Source: Earliella scabrosa
Lineage: Eukaryota; Basidiomycota; Agaricomycetes; Polyporales; Polyporaceae
Direction of reading: 5' to 3'
DNA length: 64,000 nucleotides
Assembly (NCBI GenBank): GCA_022605405.1
Contig: JABYQQ010000013.1
Span: 744,001-808,000 of the forward strand
Part shown: piece by piece, positions 1 to 11,493 of the stretch
How positions within the stretch are numbered: the stretch's first letter is position 1
Layout: the number at the start of each line of letters is the position of its first letter
Position numbers and translations under genes: made by a program
The notes under the pieces: model-generated
The model's input: the letters and a program-made list of their open reading frames with translations, nothing else
What the model was told of the DNA's origin: nothing
Databases searched by the model: none

Positions 1-1038
1 GACACTCACGAACAAGTGGAGCTCCTCGTAGCTGAGCCCACGTCTCCTCCCACCGCTCAGGATTTATTCAAGGCTGCTGGTTTCACCGCGACCGAAGGCG
101 ACCTCCCGGATTTCGAGGCAGATGCTGAGGGCGAGATCGATCCCGACTATGTTATGGTTCCCGAGTAAGCGGTCATGTGTGTGTTCTGCCTCGGTAGCTA
201 ACATCCATGCAGGCCTTCACAAGTCCCCGGTTCTTCGGCAGGGACTACGGATTCTACAACTCCTCAAGTTGTGTTAGAAGCTAGACCTGTAACTTTTGCA
301 AGCCGTATGTCCGCCGCTCTGAATCAAACCACTATTTTTGGGCCGCTGTGAGTATCCGTGCTAAGACTCTTGATTCGCTTGTTCACTCAATACCGATCAT
401 CCCAGCGCGCTTGGGTTCATGGGAGCTCGCTCTCAGGTTGAAACTGATTCATCGCAGACGTGAGTACATCACTAAAGCGCAATGAACCCTTTCTCATGCC
501 GAGCCATTAGTTCCGAGCCGAAGAAGTATGCTTTATATCTCAACCTGGATCCAGCGGTATCACTCCCGATTGCGCTCAAGGACGTCCGTGCGTCTCAGTC
601 CTTCCTCGACGGTCTCGATGGTTCAGCGCGCAACCCCACCGGGAAGTTCTACAAGGATCAGCATGCCATCGCCTTGGTGGACACTCTCGCTGCTCAAGGC
701 AACTATGCGAGAGTTACGTTGAACATTGGCTCCTCCGACGAGCATCGACAACATTTCGAGCGTTTCATTGCTCGTCTACAGGGCGGGGAGCTGGTGCGTT
801 GTACTTTGTGGCGTCGAACGATAAACTCGCTCACCATTGTCTCCTGCAGTTCATCCAGATGAACCGCGCCGAGACACTCGTCATGTGCGCATCCGACAAC
901 CCTGTGTTGACCCAGAAATTGGGTTTCCCCGTCCAGCTAGTCGGGTTGGGAGACACAGCGGTCGTTGCGCATGTTAATATCGAACATCTCTCTCAATATG
1001 CGGAGGCGGCCGCGCACGCGGACAACACTCGGTGGTAA
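1..1038 (+). CDS. Unidentified protein, 3' portion (5' end outside window)
   Basis: This is the C-terminal part of a multi-exon gene that enters from the left edge. The frame is open from base 1 and can be followed across introns of about 45-60 nt near 164-211, 348-405, 460-511 and 794-849, each with a GT donor and an AG acceptor. It ends at TAA 1036-1038. An acidic, probably disordered stretch (to about base 170) is followed by a globular C-terminal half with segments such as KKYALYLNLDPAVSLPIALK and LVMCASDNPVLTQKLGFPVQ. No domain was recognised. No function is proposed, but the continuous frame across consistent introns makes it a real gene. Confidence 0.7.
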
Positions 1039-1734
1039 ACAGTATGTACGATGTACTATCTCTTGCAATCCCCGCTGTGCTTGCTATGATTGTTGCTGCT
1101 TCATCGATTACGGTACGATCCACTGCGTGTTGGTTCTATGATCACACATAATCCAACATGCATTTGGCGACGACGTTCGACTGTCACTTCCGTCGGCAGT
1201 GTGCTTATGTGTTGCTAAGAGAAAGGGGGTTTGACCGTCGCATACATCGTTGACGTAGTTCTTCCGCGGCGTTCGCTCAGTTGCGGTTTGTCGTCTTTAG
1301 ACGACGCTTCTAACGCAGCGTCTCTCTGCTTCTTCCTATCCAAAACAGCAACGGGTATGACTCGCGAGTGCGTTTGCATACCGACACATGGCATCCGCAT
1401 CGTAAGCACTGCAGGACCAACTCGATGGTCCATGTTTCATGAGCGCTAAGAGCTCCCTCCTTCCCAATTCCCTGGTCGGCCAGGGGCGTCTCAACTCCCG
1501 CATCTGTGCGTGTGCACGGGCTCTGCCATAGGGTGAGCGTTCATGTTGAGTAACCTGAAGGATATTCGACTTCATAGGAAGGTGGAGGGGGTGTTCGAAG
1601 AGAAAATACGAGCGTTGTCACTCCACAGGTCACACAAGCTGCAAGGTCTGCCATTTTCGGACTCTAGCCCCGCGTTTGATTCCATGAATGCAGGCTGCAT
1701 AGATGACCGACACTAGTATTGCACGGCGGGCCTG
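1039..1734. other. Intergenic, nothing recognised
   Basis: This is the gap between the 3' ends of the left-edge gene and the first acyltransferase, which converge. Short ORFs overlap on both strands without splice-consistent extension or recognisable motifs. I see no RNA gene or repeat here. Confidence 0.5.
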
Positions 1735-3583
1735 TCACAATTTGGCTAGAGAGTCCACATCCCCGGCTAGATAATGCAGTGCGGCCTCGCGACACTCGTC
1801 CATGAACTCCTCCATGTCTGCTCGCGCATATACATTTGCATCGTACATGCTCATCATCCCGATCTGGTCGCGCTCTGTCCCGTTTCCCAGCGTGAACATC
1901 GTCGGTCTGGCATGGAGGTGCGTCTGCGCATCGACAATGCGTAGGAGTGCGTCCGCGTCAGGTATTACTGGGGGTATGGCCGGAGGAGCCGCTCCACTCT
2001 TGGGCAGTCCCGAGACGCGCGTCGTCCGCACGGACAGTGGATGGCCAGGAGGCAGAGGATACTTCTCGGGTATGAGGAAAGAGAGCTGTCGTCGAGGTTC
2101 AAATGGATTCATAACACGACTAGCCAATCGAGCTTACCTGTCCCACACTAGAAAGGAAATTGGATATCGCAAGATCTGACGGGACACTGTCCCAGTATGG
2201 AGGTTGGACGAAGGACGGGAGCGGCTCGCCCTTCTTCTCCGCGAGCCAGTGCGTCATGGCCTTCTTCTTGCCCAGGATGTACGACGGCTGCCGCGCCTGC
2301 GCGATGTCCAGAATGAGCGGGTGTGTCGCGCGTTTCTGCAGCTGGTCTTTGAGGAACCGCGCACGGTGGAAGAATCGCGCATGAGACATCAGGGCGGAGT
2401 ACGGGGGCGCGCCGTTTACTCGTGGGACACCCTCATCCTTGCGCGTGCCAAACGGGGTGGGCATGAACGGGAGCGTGCACTCGTATATGTCTATCATGAG
2501 GCCGATCTCGGTCAGGCCGCCCTTGCGCTGCCAGTCCGCGTCGACGTACGGGCGCAGGTTGATAGGACCACCAAAGTGGATGGGTTGTCTCCGACGGTGT
2601 TCCCATTCTTCTTCGGATATCTCGCCGCGAAGATAGCGTCGGTGCAGTATGCGCGTGATGGCGAGTTGGCAGACTGCTGGGAGGGCCGCGCCAAACGTCA
2701 GCTTCTGCCTCTTGCAGCCATCGAGAATCGCGGCCGTTTCAGAGTGGGAGAACCGGAAAGCTACTCGGTCCGTTAGTCCCGGAGCGCGGTAGGTAGATTC
2801 TGTGATCTTGCGAGGTAGAGCATGCCCGCCCTGAAACCGGTATCTCAGAGGTGACGACTGCACTGTGAGATGGCAAGAACTCACTGCTAGTTTTCTTCTT
2901 CTGTTGAGGAAAGTCACCTGCGCGATCGCACGGCGCCACCTCTGTCTCGGTAGGCTCATTTTCCTCGTCGGATTGAGCTCATCGGAAGAGAGAGCCATGG
3001 CGAGCCTCTCCTCCAACTCAGGAATGGGGGCAGGCGGCGACACCAGGACGTCGAAGAACGTTCGGGCGACCGTCGCGCTCGATATTCCGTCTGCCATGCA
3101 ATGCGCGAAGCGGAAAAAGACCTCATACGTCCCTTTCCTGCTCGTGAACGGAAATATGAGGACGCGGGCGACGAGATGGTGGTCGACCATGGGGTTTTCC
3201 CGCATCAAGTATGAGAACGCCTTGTCGACCTCTTCACGAGAGGACACCGGGGTGAATGTGACTTCGTCCGGGAGATGGTGGGACAGCGCGTGCTCCGAAA
3301 CCACGAACCTGACCGCGTCCAAGCCGTCCGACTCGTCCGTGCGCGCGCCGACGATAGGGTACCATTGCTTGAGGGTCGCCCAAGCCCGCTTCACGTTCTT
3401 CTCGCCGAAGAACGTGGTTCCCGCACAGGTCGCGCGGTCTGTCTCCTCCACAAGGTAGCGCCAGATGATGTCTGAGGTGCCGTTGAACTTGCGGTCGATG
3501 TAGAAACTGGTCTCGTTGAGACCTAACGGGCGCGCGTACGCCTTCCCCGAAGTCGAGGGTGAGCTGAGAAGGGACCAGGACAT
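1735..3583 (-). CDS. CoA-dependent acyltransferase, HxxxD superfamily (tandem copy 1)
   Basis: Three exons (3583-2885, 2830-2138, 2085-1735) give about 580 aa. The start is set at the MSWSLLSS methionine because the neighbouring paralogue begins identically (MSWTLHSS) and similarity starts there; an upstream in-frame ATG lacks support. The catalytic motif is HCMADG (H161, D165), typical of the chloramphenicol-acetyltransferase, BAHD and NRPS-condensation fold, in which the histidine is the general base. Other family-like blocks are GGPINLRPYVDADW and a C-terminal EFMDECREAALHYL. No signal peptide or membrane segment is visible, so it is probably cytosolic. The acyl donor and acceptor are unknown. 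Intron 1 (54 nt) is a multiple of three and has no stop, so unspliced RNA would still read through. It is unlike the GNAT-type siderophore acyltransferases. Confidence 0.85.
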
Positions 3584-3933
3584 GGCGCACGCCAATGAGG
3601 ACGAAAAGGCATAGTGGGAAGGGATGACGGGGGAATGTATAGATGGACACCTCCAGGTCACCTGGACATTGTTGGCAGAGAAGGACGCGTCGCGACGACT
3701 CGGCGGCGCCCATACACCGAGCGCAGACACGTGTTTCTCAGACAATGGTTGAAACATCATCATCAAGCATACCAAACGGCCGCTCAACGGTGTCAAACAA
3801 GTCATAGGTGGTGTCATTGATGCATCATGTGGTACACTACTTCACGAAACGATACAAAACCACGATCAATCAGGAGATATCCAACAGGAGGATTGAGGAT
3901 AGATTTTGGGTATTCGGCGAGGTCGCAAGGACA

Positions 3934-5797
3934 TTACAACTTGGATCTCGACTCGCCTGCGCCCAGGTAGAACAACGCTGCGCTGCGACACTCGTCGATG
4001 AACTCCTCGGCGTCCGCCCTCGTATACACGTTCGCGTCAAAGGTGACGTTCAAGTCGATCTGGTCACGATTTGTCGAGTTGCCCAGGAAAAACTCCATTG
4101 GCCGTGCGTGCAGGATCGTGTTTCCATCGAGGATGCGCAAGAGTGTGTCAGCGTCGGCAGCCACTGGCGGCGCCGCAACGACGGGCTGTGCTGCAGAGCT
4201 CTCCATAGCTGCACCGAATTGGGCACTGGCAGGTCGGGCCGTGCGGACGGAGAGAGGGTGCCCAGCAGGAAGTGGGTACCTCTCGGGGAGAATCAGCGTC
4301 ATCTGATGGTGAGTCTGTCAGCTCTATGCGAACGCAGAACCAGCGCCAGCCAAACACACCTGTCCGACACTGGAGAGGCCGGCGGAAGGGATATAATCGG
4401 GAGGTGCACTGTCCCAGTGAGCTGGTTGTGCGTACTCTGGCAGAGGCTCCCCCTTCTTGTTGGCGAGCCAATGGGTCGCGATAGTCTTCTTGCGCTGGAC
4501 ATACAGCGGCTGCCTCGCAAGTGCGATGTCTATCATCAGAGGGTTTCGCACCAGCTTCTGGAGCTGCGTCCTGAACATCCGAGCACGATGAAAGAAACGT
4601 GCGTGTGACAGTAGCGCCGCGTATGGTGGCGCTCCGTCGATTTTGGGGACGCTCTGGTCCTTACGAGTGCCGAAAGGTGTAGGCATGAAGGGAAGCGTGC
4701 ACTCGTAATAGTCGATAGCGAGAGCGATCTCCGTCGCGCCACCCTTGCGCTGCCACTCCGCGTCCATGTATGGCCGAAGGTTGATAGGTCCACCGAAATG
4801 CATGGGCTGCCTTCGTCTGTGCTCCCACTCGTCCTCGGAGATCTCCCCGCGGAGGTATCTTCGGTGCAGCATACGAGTGATTGCGAGCTGGGAAATAACG
4901 GGAATGACGGCGCCGAAGGTCAACCTCTGACGCTTGCAAACGTCGAGAATAGTAGCGGTCTCAGCGAGAGAGAAGCGGCAACTTGCGCGGTCGCTGGCCG
5001 CTGGCGTGCAGTACGTTTTGTCGGTGAGGGTGCGCACAATTGTGTGTCCGCCCTTGAAAGGTGTCATCACAACCAATGTTAACCTGTATACGAGGACGAC
5101 GTACTGCGAGCTTTCTACGTCTGTTGAGGAAGGTCACTTGCGCGATGGCGCGCCTCCACCGTCTCCTCGCAAGGCACATCTTGTTGGTAGGGTTGAGCAA
5201 GTCGCATGACAAGGCCATGGCCAACCTCTCTTCCAACGGTGGGATCTGCGTAGGCGGGGAAGCCAGAACATCAAAGAACGTCCGAGCAATCGTAGCCCCC
5301 GAGATCCCGTCCGTAATGGAGTGCGCAGCTCGGAAGAGAACTTCATAGGTTCCAGGCTGATGGCGATGGGTGAAGACAAAGAGTTGAGAGATGAGATGGT
5401 TATCGGCCATGGGATCGTCTCTCATGAGCTTTTGGACGAGGTCTTGAACTTCGGTGAACGATGCGACCGTACGGAAATGAACTTCATCGGGATGGTGGCT
5501 GGACAACGCGCGCTCCGATACAACAAGCTTGACAGCGTCCATCCCATCCGAGTCGTCCATGCGCGCGCCGACGAGGGGGTACCATTGTTTGAGCGTAGCC
5601 CAGGCTCTTTTCACATTCTCTTCGCTGAAGAGAGCCTTGCCCTTCGAATGATCGGTCTCCAGCACGCGATATCGCCAGACGATGTCTGCTGTGCTGTTGA
5701 AGATGCGGTCGAAGTAGAAGCTAGTCTCGTTCAGGCCGAGGGGCCGTGCATACGTCTTGCCCAGCTGCGGGGACGAGCTATGGAGGGTCCAGGACAT
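3934..5797 (-). CDS. CoA-dependent acyltransferase, HxxxD superfamily (tandem copy 2)
   Basis: Three exons (5797-5105, 5052-4360, 4302-3934) give about 584 aa. This is a tandem paralogue of the gene at 1735-3583. Both introns sit at the same codons (after the NRRRKLA segment and after LSSVGQ), and the middle exon is exactly 693 nt in both copies. The catalytic motif is HSITDG (H159, D163). The block GGPINLRPYMDAEW is nearly identical to copy 1, while the extreme C-terminus (ESSAAQPVVAAPPVAADADT) differs most. The copies lie head-to-tail about 350 bp apart. Substrate cannot be told from sequence; fungal relatives are usually annotated only as acyltransferase or condensation-domain proteins. 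Confidence 0.85.
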
Positions 5798-6108
5798 GGG
5801 AAACAGTGAATGGGAACATCGTGTACTCACGGCCGAATTCCAATATGTATTGTCGTCGTGGCTTGGTCTGAGTCATGGCTGGGAATCCGCTGGAATCCGG
5901 GATGATGTCTTCTGCAGAAAAGTGATCCCGAGTCCCGACCGCCAAGATTAACATTTCGTCTCGCGGCGATGCGATCACGTGTCTTCTGCACGAGTCGCGT
6001 CTGTCAGTGTTATGTCAGCATCCACGCGACACCACGCGTCGCGTCGGTCCTGTCGGCTGATTGTCGCTCTGCTCCCAACCACCTTCATCCCCTTTACTGG
6101 TCTTCTCA
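5798..6108. promoter_or_regulatory. Divergent promoter region: acyltransferase 2 and RAD54
   Basis: This 311-bp spacer separates divergently transcribed genes. It contains a perfect MluI cell-cycle box (ACGCGT, 6034-6039) 70 bp upstream of the RAD54 start, embedded in a CpG-rich run with further GTCGCGT-like half-sites, and a CACGTG E-box near 5976. In yeasts MCB elements bind MBF and drive G1/S expression of replication and repair genes. The assignment here is inference from the motif only. Confidence 0.4.
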
Positions 6109-9100
6109 ATGCTCCGTCGTGCGCCGACTACGCCAGATGGAAGGGTTGTTGACCGCTTCCAGGAGAGCTCCCGCGTGAACAAACCATTCAAACCGCCCAC
6201 TCTCGCTGTCACCCGAGACCAGCCCCAACGGAAGCGGAAACGCGTCTCGTACAAGGGTGCTCAGGCCGGCTCGGACGAGTCGGACTCAGAGAATGAGGGT
6301 GGGCCTAAGAAGAAGAAGAAGGTTGGCAAGGATGGCTTCGAGCGACCGCTAGACAACAACATCGTCAACTACCCTGTCTTCAAGCCTAAACCATTCAGCG
6401 AGATAGGCCGTCGGTTCACCATTCCGCAGATGCGCAACAAGGATGGCGATATCATTCCGACCGTACAGAGCAATATTGCGTTGGGAATCCGTCCATTGGC
6501 GAATATCGTTCCTAGGCCGCTTCACGATCCAATGGCGGACCATGCAATCGTCCTGTACGACCCTACCGTGGACGATCGAGAGACGGACGAGGAGCGTCGA
6601 GAACGGGAGAAGGAGGAAGCCAAAGAGCGTGCGATGAAAGAGGCTCAGGAGAAATGTGTCGGTATGTATAACCCGCACAAGAGCCTGAAGGAACTGTTGG
6701 GTGGTGGGAAGGACAAGAAGAAGAAGAAGGACAAGGTGCCGGTAGTCATTGACCCTCGGCTCAGTAAGGTTCTACGTCCGCATCAGATTGAAGGTGTCAA
6801 GGTGCGTTCCATACTCGCTGTAATGGGAAGTATACCAATGCCAGTATTAGTTCTTGTACAGGTGCACAACCGGCATGGTGGTCGAGAACCAGTACGGCTG
6901 CATCATGGCCGACGAGATGGGTCTTGGAAAGACGCTGCAATGCATCGCGCTCATGTGGACACTTCTCAAGCAATCGCCACATCCGGGGAGACCCACGATT
7001 GAGAAGTGTATCATTGCATGCCCCTCCAGTCTCGTCAAGAACTGGGCTAACGAGCTCGGTGAGTCTTCCGGCTGTCTACATACGCACTGGTTCACCGACG
7101 CCATCGCATACAATTAGTCAAGTGGCTTGGTAAGGATGCGATATCGGCCCTTGCTATCGACGGGAAGGGCGGAAAGGCGGAGATGCTCGAGCGTGTTGCT
7201 CGGTGGATCGCCGCATGTGGTCGTAATGTCTCACAACCAGGTATGACTCTTCTAATTCGCATGAGTACACGATTGACAAGAGACTCGCCGCAGTAATGAT
7301 TGTATCCTACGAGACACTGCGAACATTGTCTGCATATCTCGCCAATTGCACCATCGGACTACTGCTGTGCGACGAAGGACACAGGTTGAAGAACTCAGGT
7401 CTGTTGACTAAGCGCATCTCAAGACTCATACGCTGATGTCCCAAAAGAGTCGCAGACATTTCAAGCCCTCAATGGTTTGAATGTCAAACGTCGAGTCATT
7501 CTGTCGGGAACACCCATTCAGGTATCCTTCTTTGGCCTATACAGTCTGGTTGAGTCGTATTGATTGGATAATGTAGAACGATCTCTCCGAATACTTCTCC
7601 TTGCTCAACTTCGCCAACCCCAATTTCCTCGGTACCAAGAATGACTTCCGCAAGAACTTCGAGAACGCTATCATCCGTGGTCGTGATGCCGATGCTACAG
7701 ATGCGGTCAAAGCAGAGTGCGAGAAGAAGCTGAAGGAGCTCGGCGGTATTGTGTCGAAGTTCATCATCCGCCGTACCAACGACTTGCTCTCCAAGTACCG
7801 TGAGTGTGGTCTATCGCTTCATGACACTGGTCAACATCCCGCTGAGCTCGCTTCGCGCCACAGTTCCCGTCAAATACGAGCAAGTCGTCTTCTGTCGACC
7901 ATCAGAATTGCAGCTCGCGCTATACCGGCTATTTATCTCGTCGCCTGAGATCCAGGCGCTCCTGCGCGGCAAGGATTCACAACCTCTCAAGGCGATCAAC
8001 GTCCTCAAGAAGCTGTGCAATCATCCTGAATTGCTCGACTTGCCCGGCGACCTGCGTGGCTCTGAGAAGCTGCTACCTGAAGGGTTCAGCGGCGCTGGAG
8101 CCGCCAGCAACGCTCGGGACAAGGGCAGGAATCAAGTTGTCAACTGCGAATGGAGTGGCAAGTTCTTGGTGCTTGAGAGGTCAGTGCTACAGTACGTTTC
8201 ATGTTAGCTCCCACTAAGACTTCGAGATTAGGTTCTTGCATCGTATACACACAGAGACGAACGACAAGATCGTCTTGATCAGCAACTACACGCAGACTTT
8301 AGACCTATTCGAAAAGCTGTTACGGAGCAAGAAGTGAGTCGATCACTTCCTCCGTACAAGATGACCGTGATTGACTGTGGCGACAGGTATGGCTACTTCC
8401 GTCTGGACGGTACCATGACCATCAACAAGCGACAGAAGCTGGTTGACCAGTTCAACGATCCCACTGGCAAGGAATTCGTATTCTTGCTTAGTAGCAAGGC
8501 TGGAGGATGTGGTATCAACCTCATCGGCGCAAATAGGCTCATCCTCTTCGACCCAGGTACGTGCTGGATACTCGTCTCTGGCGGTCAATGGCTAGCAATG
8601 GCTGATGAAACGCGTATGCAGACTGGAACCCCGCTGCGGATCAGCAGGCACTCGCCCGAGTATGGCGTGACGGACAGAAGAAAGAGTGTATGTTATCTCC
8701 CTTCCTCGCTAGTTGAATCTCTGGCATTGACGTCGGGTTTTGAAAGGCTTCGTTTATCGGTTCATCTCCACCGGCACGATTGAGGAGAAGATCTTCCAGC
8801 GGCAGGCGAACAAGCAGTCGCTCTCGTCCGCGGTGGTGGACGAGAAGGAAGACGTCGAGCGACACTTCTCGCTGGACGCGCTCCGGAAACTCTTCCTGTT
8901 CAACGAGCACACGCTCTGCGAGACGCACGAGACGTTCAAGTGCAAGCGTTGCAAGGATGGAAGGCAGTTCGTCAAGGCCAATGCGCTCCTGTACGGTGAC
9001 GCTAGCACGTAAGTCGCGTTGTTTTACGCGTCGAAAGTCCACAAGCTGATGGAGGCACAGGTGGAATCACTTCACGAATGGGGAGCTCAAGAACAATCAC

Positions 9101-9169
9101 GACGACCTGCTGCGCGCTGAGGTTGGGTTGCCTGAAGTCTCCTTTGTTTTCCAATACATCAGTCACTAG
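6109..9169 (+). CDS. RAD54: DNA repair and recombination protein RAD54 (SNF2-family ATPase)
   Basis: Twelve exons close exactly to 816 aa: 6109-6801, 6851-7058, 7118-7240, 7294-7398, 7448-7521, 7577-7799, 7864-8179, 8232-8333, 8387-8556, 8622-8687, 8747-9008, 9061-9169. The start [11 protein letters not shown] is followed by [11 protein letters not shown], resembling the Rad54 N-terminus that contacts Rad51. SNF2 motifs are motif I DEMGLGKT (K258), motif II as DEGH rather than DEAH (typical of Rad54), LSGTPIQND (III), [25 protein letters not shown] V, and [12 protein letters not shown] (VI). The C-terminal [10 protein letters not shown] region fits the Rad54 zinc-binding end. It is a nuclear dsDNA translocase that stimulates Rad51 strand invasion and remodels chromatin. 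Lys-rich stretches in the N-terminal third look like nuclear localisation signals. Confidence 0.97.
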
Positions 9170-9436
9170 CAACCGCTTCATGGACATTAGAGATAGGACA
9201 TCTACCATGGACCTTCTGCCTGTTGCTGTCGCATTGCTTCCACTGGCTTTGATACTAGGATACTAGGGATGTGTACGATTTGTAGAATGAACGCATTTCG
9301 AGGTATGCAAGGACGATGGAGGCAACTTCGACTAGAGATACAAATAACGTTACACGTCGACTAAACTGCAGCAAGCATTGCGATGAGATACGCAGGCAGG
9401 GTATGAGCATCAGGAGGAACCGGACGGGGGCGTACT

Positions 9437-10705
9437 TCATGAAATCACCTCGCTCCAACTGCCCCATTCCCCTCCGACTTTCCGCACCTTGACCTTCTCT
9501 CCCGCCGTTCCAAAGTACGCGGCGCTGTGCCACGCACGCATCTCCTCTTCACTGAAGGGACCGAAGACCTGATCCGCATCACCAGCCTCTGGCACATTCC
9601 ACTTGTATTCGAACTTAACGTCCGCGGAGGGCGGGATCCAGTCTTGCTCGACCTTCCCCGAAGCGCGAACGGATCGCACTAGTTCCTCGTAGGTTTTCGA
9701 GTAGATGTCTGCATCACCGAGAGACATGAGCGTCGACGCGAGATGGGTGATCTGCTCGACGTCTGTGGGTGTAACGTCTGCTTTTGGTGCTGGATCGACA
9801 TCCATGGCGCCACTGTCCCGCTTGGTTTTGTTGTTTGGCCTGCGTACATACATTTTAGCAATATGCACGATAAGCGTGATCCAGAGCAGTACGCACTTCT
9901 TCTTCACCACGCCGGTCTTCTTAGACTTGGCCCCGAGCCGCTGCAAGGCCTCCAGCACGGTCTCCCCCTTCTTCAGCATCGCGACCAGCTGCTGCTCGAT
10001 CTGGTCCTTGCCACCGAGCTCTCTCAGCTCGCGTTCCTCGGCTTCCTGCCGCTCCTTCTGGATCCTCTCTTGCGCCTTGTGGAGCTTGCGCGCCTTCTTG
10101 ATCTCCTTCTCGTCCATGCCCTCCATCCAGCGGTCATGCACCGCGTGAGGGTCGAACGTCCGCACATACGTTCCGTCGGCAGAGAACTTGCCCTCTTCCA
10201 TCTCCTCACGCATGTTGAATGCCGACAGCTCGAAACCCATCCCCGCCTTCTTCCTCCGCTCCGCATCGTCCTCGTCCTCCGGCTCGTCCTCGTCCTCGCT
10301 TTCCTCGCCCTCCGACCGATCGCCAAACTCTTGGCCCTCGATGTCCCCGAGGCGCAGATACTCCTCTTTCTTCTTCTTCCCGCTCTCCTCCTCCTTCTTC
10401 TCCTCCTTCTCGCCCATCGCGAACATGTCGTCCTCCTCCTCTGCGGCGCCGTCCGCTCCGGGCTTACGGCTGTTCACGACGCCCTCGCCGTCGTCGCTCG
10501 AGTCCGAGTCATAGCCCTCGGTGTTGACGCGTCCCTTGCGCCGTGCGGAAGGGTTCTCGAGCTGCGCGTCAACCTCTTCGGCGAAGTTGGCGGGGTCCTC
10601 GGACGGCTCGAGAAAGCGCGTTTTCTTGCGCGAGCCTTGCGGAGCTGGAGCCTCGACGTCGCTCGTGGACGTGGCTGACCGTTTGTGTGCTGGTCGCGGC
10701 GGCAT
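9437..10705 (-). CDS. LIN1: LIN1/CD2BP2-like GYF-domain protein (U5 snRNP-associated)
   Basis: Two exons (10705-9897, 9839-9437) give about 403 aa. The start is MPPRPAHKRSA; the frame is open further upstream but without support. The N-terminal half is disordered and highly charged, with long Glu/Asp/Lys runs, followed by FNMREEMEEGKFSADGTYVR, the block typical of Lin1/CD2BP2, and RKLHKAQERI helices. The C-terminus carries a GYF domain in the variant form FEYKW...VFGPFSEEEMRAWHSAAYFG, which binds Pro-rich ligands. Yeast Lin1/Snu40 and human CD2BP2 associate with U5 snRNP (Prp6/Prp8) before tri-snRNP assembly, so a nuclear splicing role is expected. The 57-nt intron is in frame and stop-free. 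The antisense strand shows a long open frame that is only a shadow of its codon composition. Confidence 0.92.
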   Translation of the reverse strand: MPPRPAHKRSATSTSDVEAPAPQGSRKKTRFLEPSEDPANFAEEVDAQLENPSARRKGRVNTEGYDSDSSDDGEGVVNSRKPGADGAAEEEDDMFAMGEKEEKKEEESGKKKKEEYLRLGDIEGQEFGDRSEGEESEDEDEPEDEDDAERRKKAGMGFELSAFNMREEMEEGKFSADGTYVRTFDPHAVHDRWMEGMDEKEIKKARKLHKAQERIQKERQEAEERELRELGGKDQIEQQLVAMLKKGETVLEALQRLGAKSKKTGVVKKKCVLLWITLIVHIAKMYVRRPNNKTKRDSGAMDVDPAPKADVTPTDVEQITHLASTLMSLGDADIYSKTYEELVRSVRASGKVEQDWIPPSADVKFEYKWNVPEAGDADQVFGPFSEEEMRAWHSAAYFGTAGEKVKVRKVGGEWGSWSEVIS

Positions 10706-10819
10706 ATTTGTGCTTTCCAGGGAGTGTGGGAGGTACAAGGGTCTGGTGTGGCTGCGTTGGGTGCGAGAAGCTTGAGGTGGCAGAACCAGTCCTGTTGACG
10801 ATGGTATGCACGAGCGCCT

Positions 10820-11210
10820 TTGGCCACTTCGGCCCGCCCGTCCGCGCTTCCACCTACCACAACCGTGGAGCAAGCGTTCGTGCGGTTAAAGAAGTTCGCA
10901 CCATGCGCTGGCATATCTACGCCCTCCAGACTGAATCAGAACGCAGCTGTGCGACCCACCCAATCGTGGGGTATCATTTTTGCTCCTGTTGGCGAGACAA
11001 CGTAAGTTGGGCTCTATTACCATCTATACCAGGCACCTGAAGGTTCCAATATCTGGTTATCACGATTCACATAGATCAAATTCTTCCGACGGACCCACTC
11101 GGGCACGGGGATGCCATATTACGACTTTTCGCATTGCAAATGGTGCCCGTCGCCAACATCATAGCATCGATGCTCTTGTCCACGTGCACGACGGTCTCAA
11201 TCCTTTGTAA
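10820..11210 (+). CDS. Doubtful small two-exon ORF
   Basis: A 61-codon frame starts with ATG at 10820 (MATSARPSALPPTTTVEQAF) and runs into a good donor (GTAAGT near 11003). If spliced to the AG near 11073 it continues to TAA 11208-11210. A second GTAAGT-like donor lies near the end, so the gene could extend. It lies divergently 114 bp from LIN1. The N-terminus is rich in Ala, Ser and Thr and basic, vaguely like a mitochondrial targeting sequence. I do not recognise the product, and the coding status is uncertain. Nothing else is recognised up to the F-box gene at 11494. Confidence 0.25.
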
Positions 11211-11493
11211 GTTATGAGTTCTCGAACATACATGTACGCTCCGCGAGTGATGGAAACCCTGTGACTCGGTTGTGCATGACGCTTCGGGCTACGCGGGATC
11301 GCCGACGGTCAATGGGTGAGCCCTCCATACTTCGGACGTTTCATCATGACAGCATGATTTGGAATACAAGATGTTTGAGATGGATCGCCTGCATTCTATA
11401 GCATGCCCAACCTCTCTGCAGTCTACAGCCCGGTGGGTATATCTCAGATATCTTTGAAGCTCGGAAGACTCATTCACTCAACGCAGACCAAGC

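Noticed and set aside
2204..2776. 190-codon open frame on the plus strand
   Set aside because: It is the antisense shadow of the acyltransferase copy 1 middle exon, where a near-identical protein block is shared with copy 2 on the minus strand.
1735..5797. The two acyltransferases as the missing siderophore N5-acyltransferase
   Set aside because: They are HxxxD-type (condensation/BAHD fold), not GNAT-type like the known hydroxyornithine acyltransferases, and lie about 48 kb from the siderophore genes with many housekeeping genes in between.
8600..9020. ACGCGT motifs in RAD54 introns and elsewhere (for example near 3684, 21581)
   Set aside because: A 6-bp palindrome is expected many times by chance in 64 kb of CpG-rich DNA. 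Only those close to starts of replication/repair genes, or paired, were kept as findings.
9743..10678. 311-codon open frame on the plus strand
   Set aside because: It is exactly antisense to LIN1 and rich in Leu/Arg, as expected from the complement of Glu/Lys/Ser-rich codons. It has no independent support, whereas LIN1 has a recognisable GYF domain.
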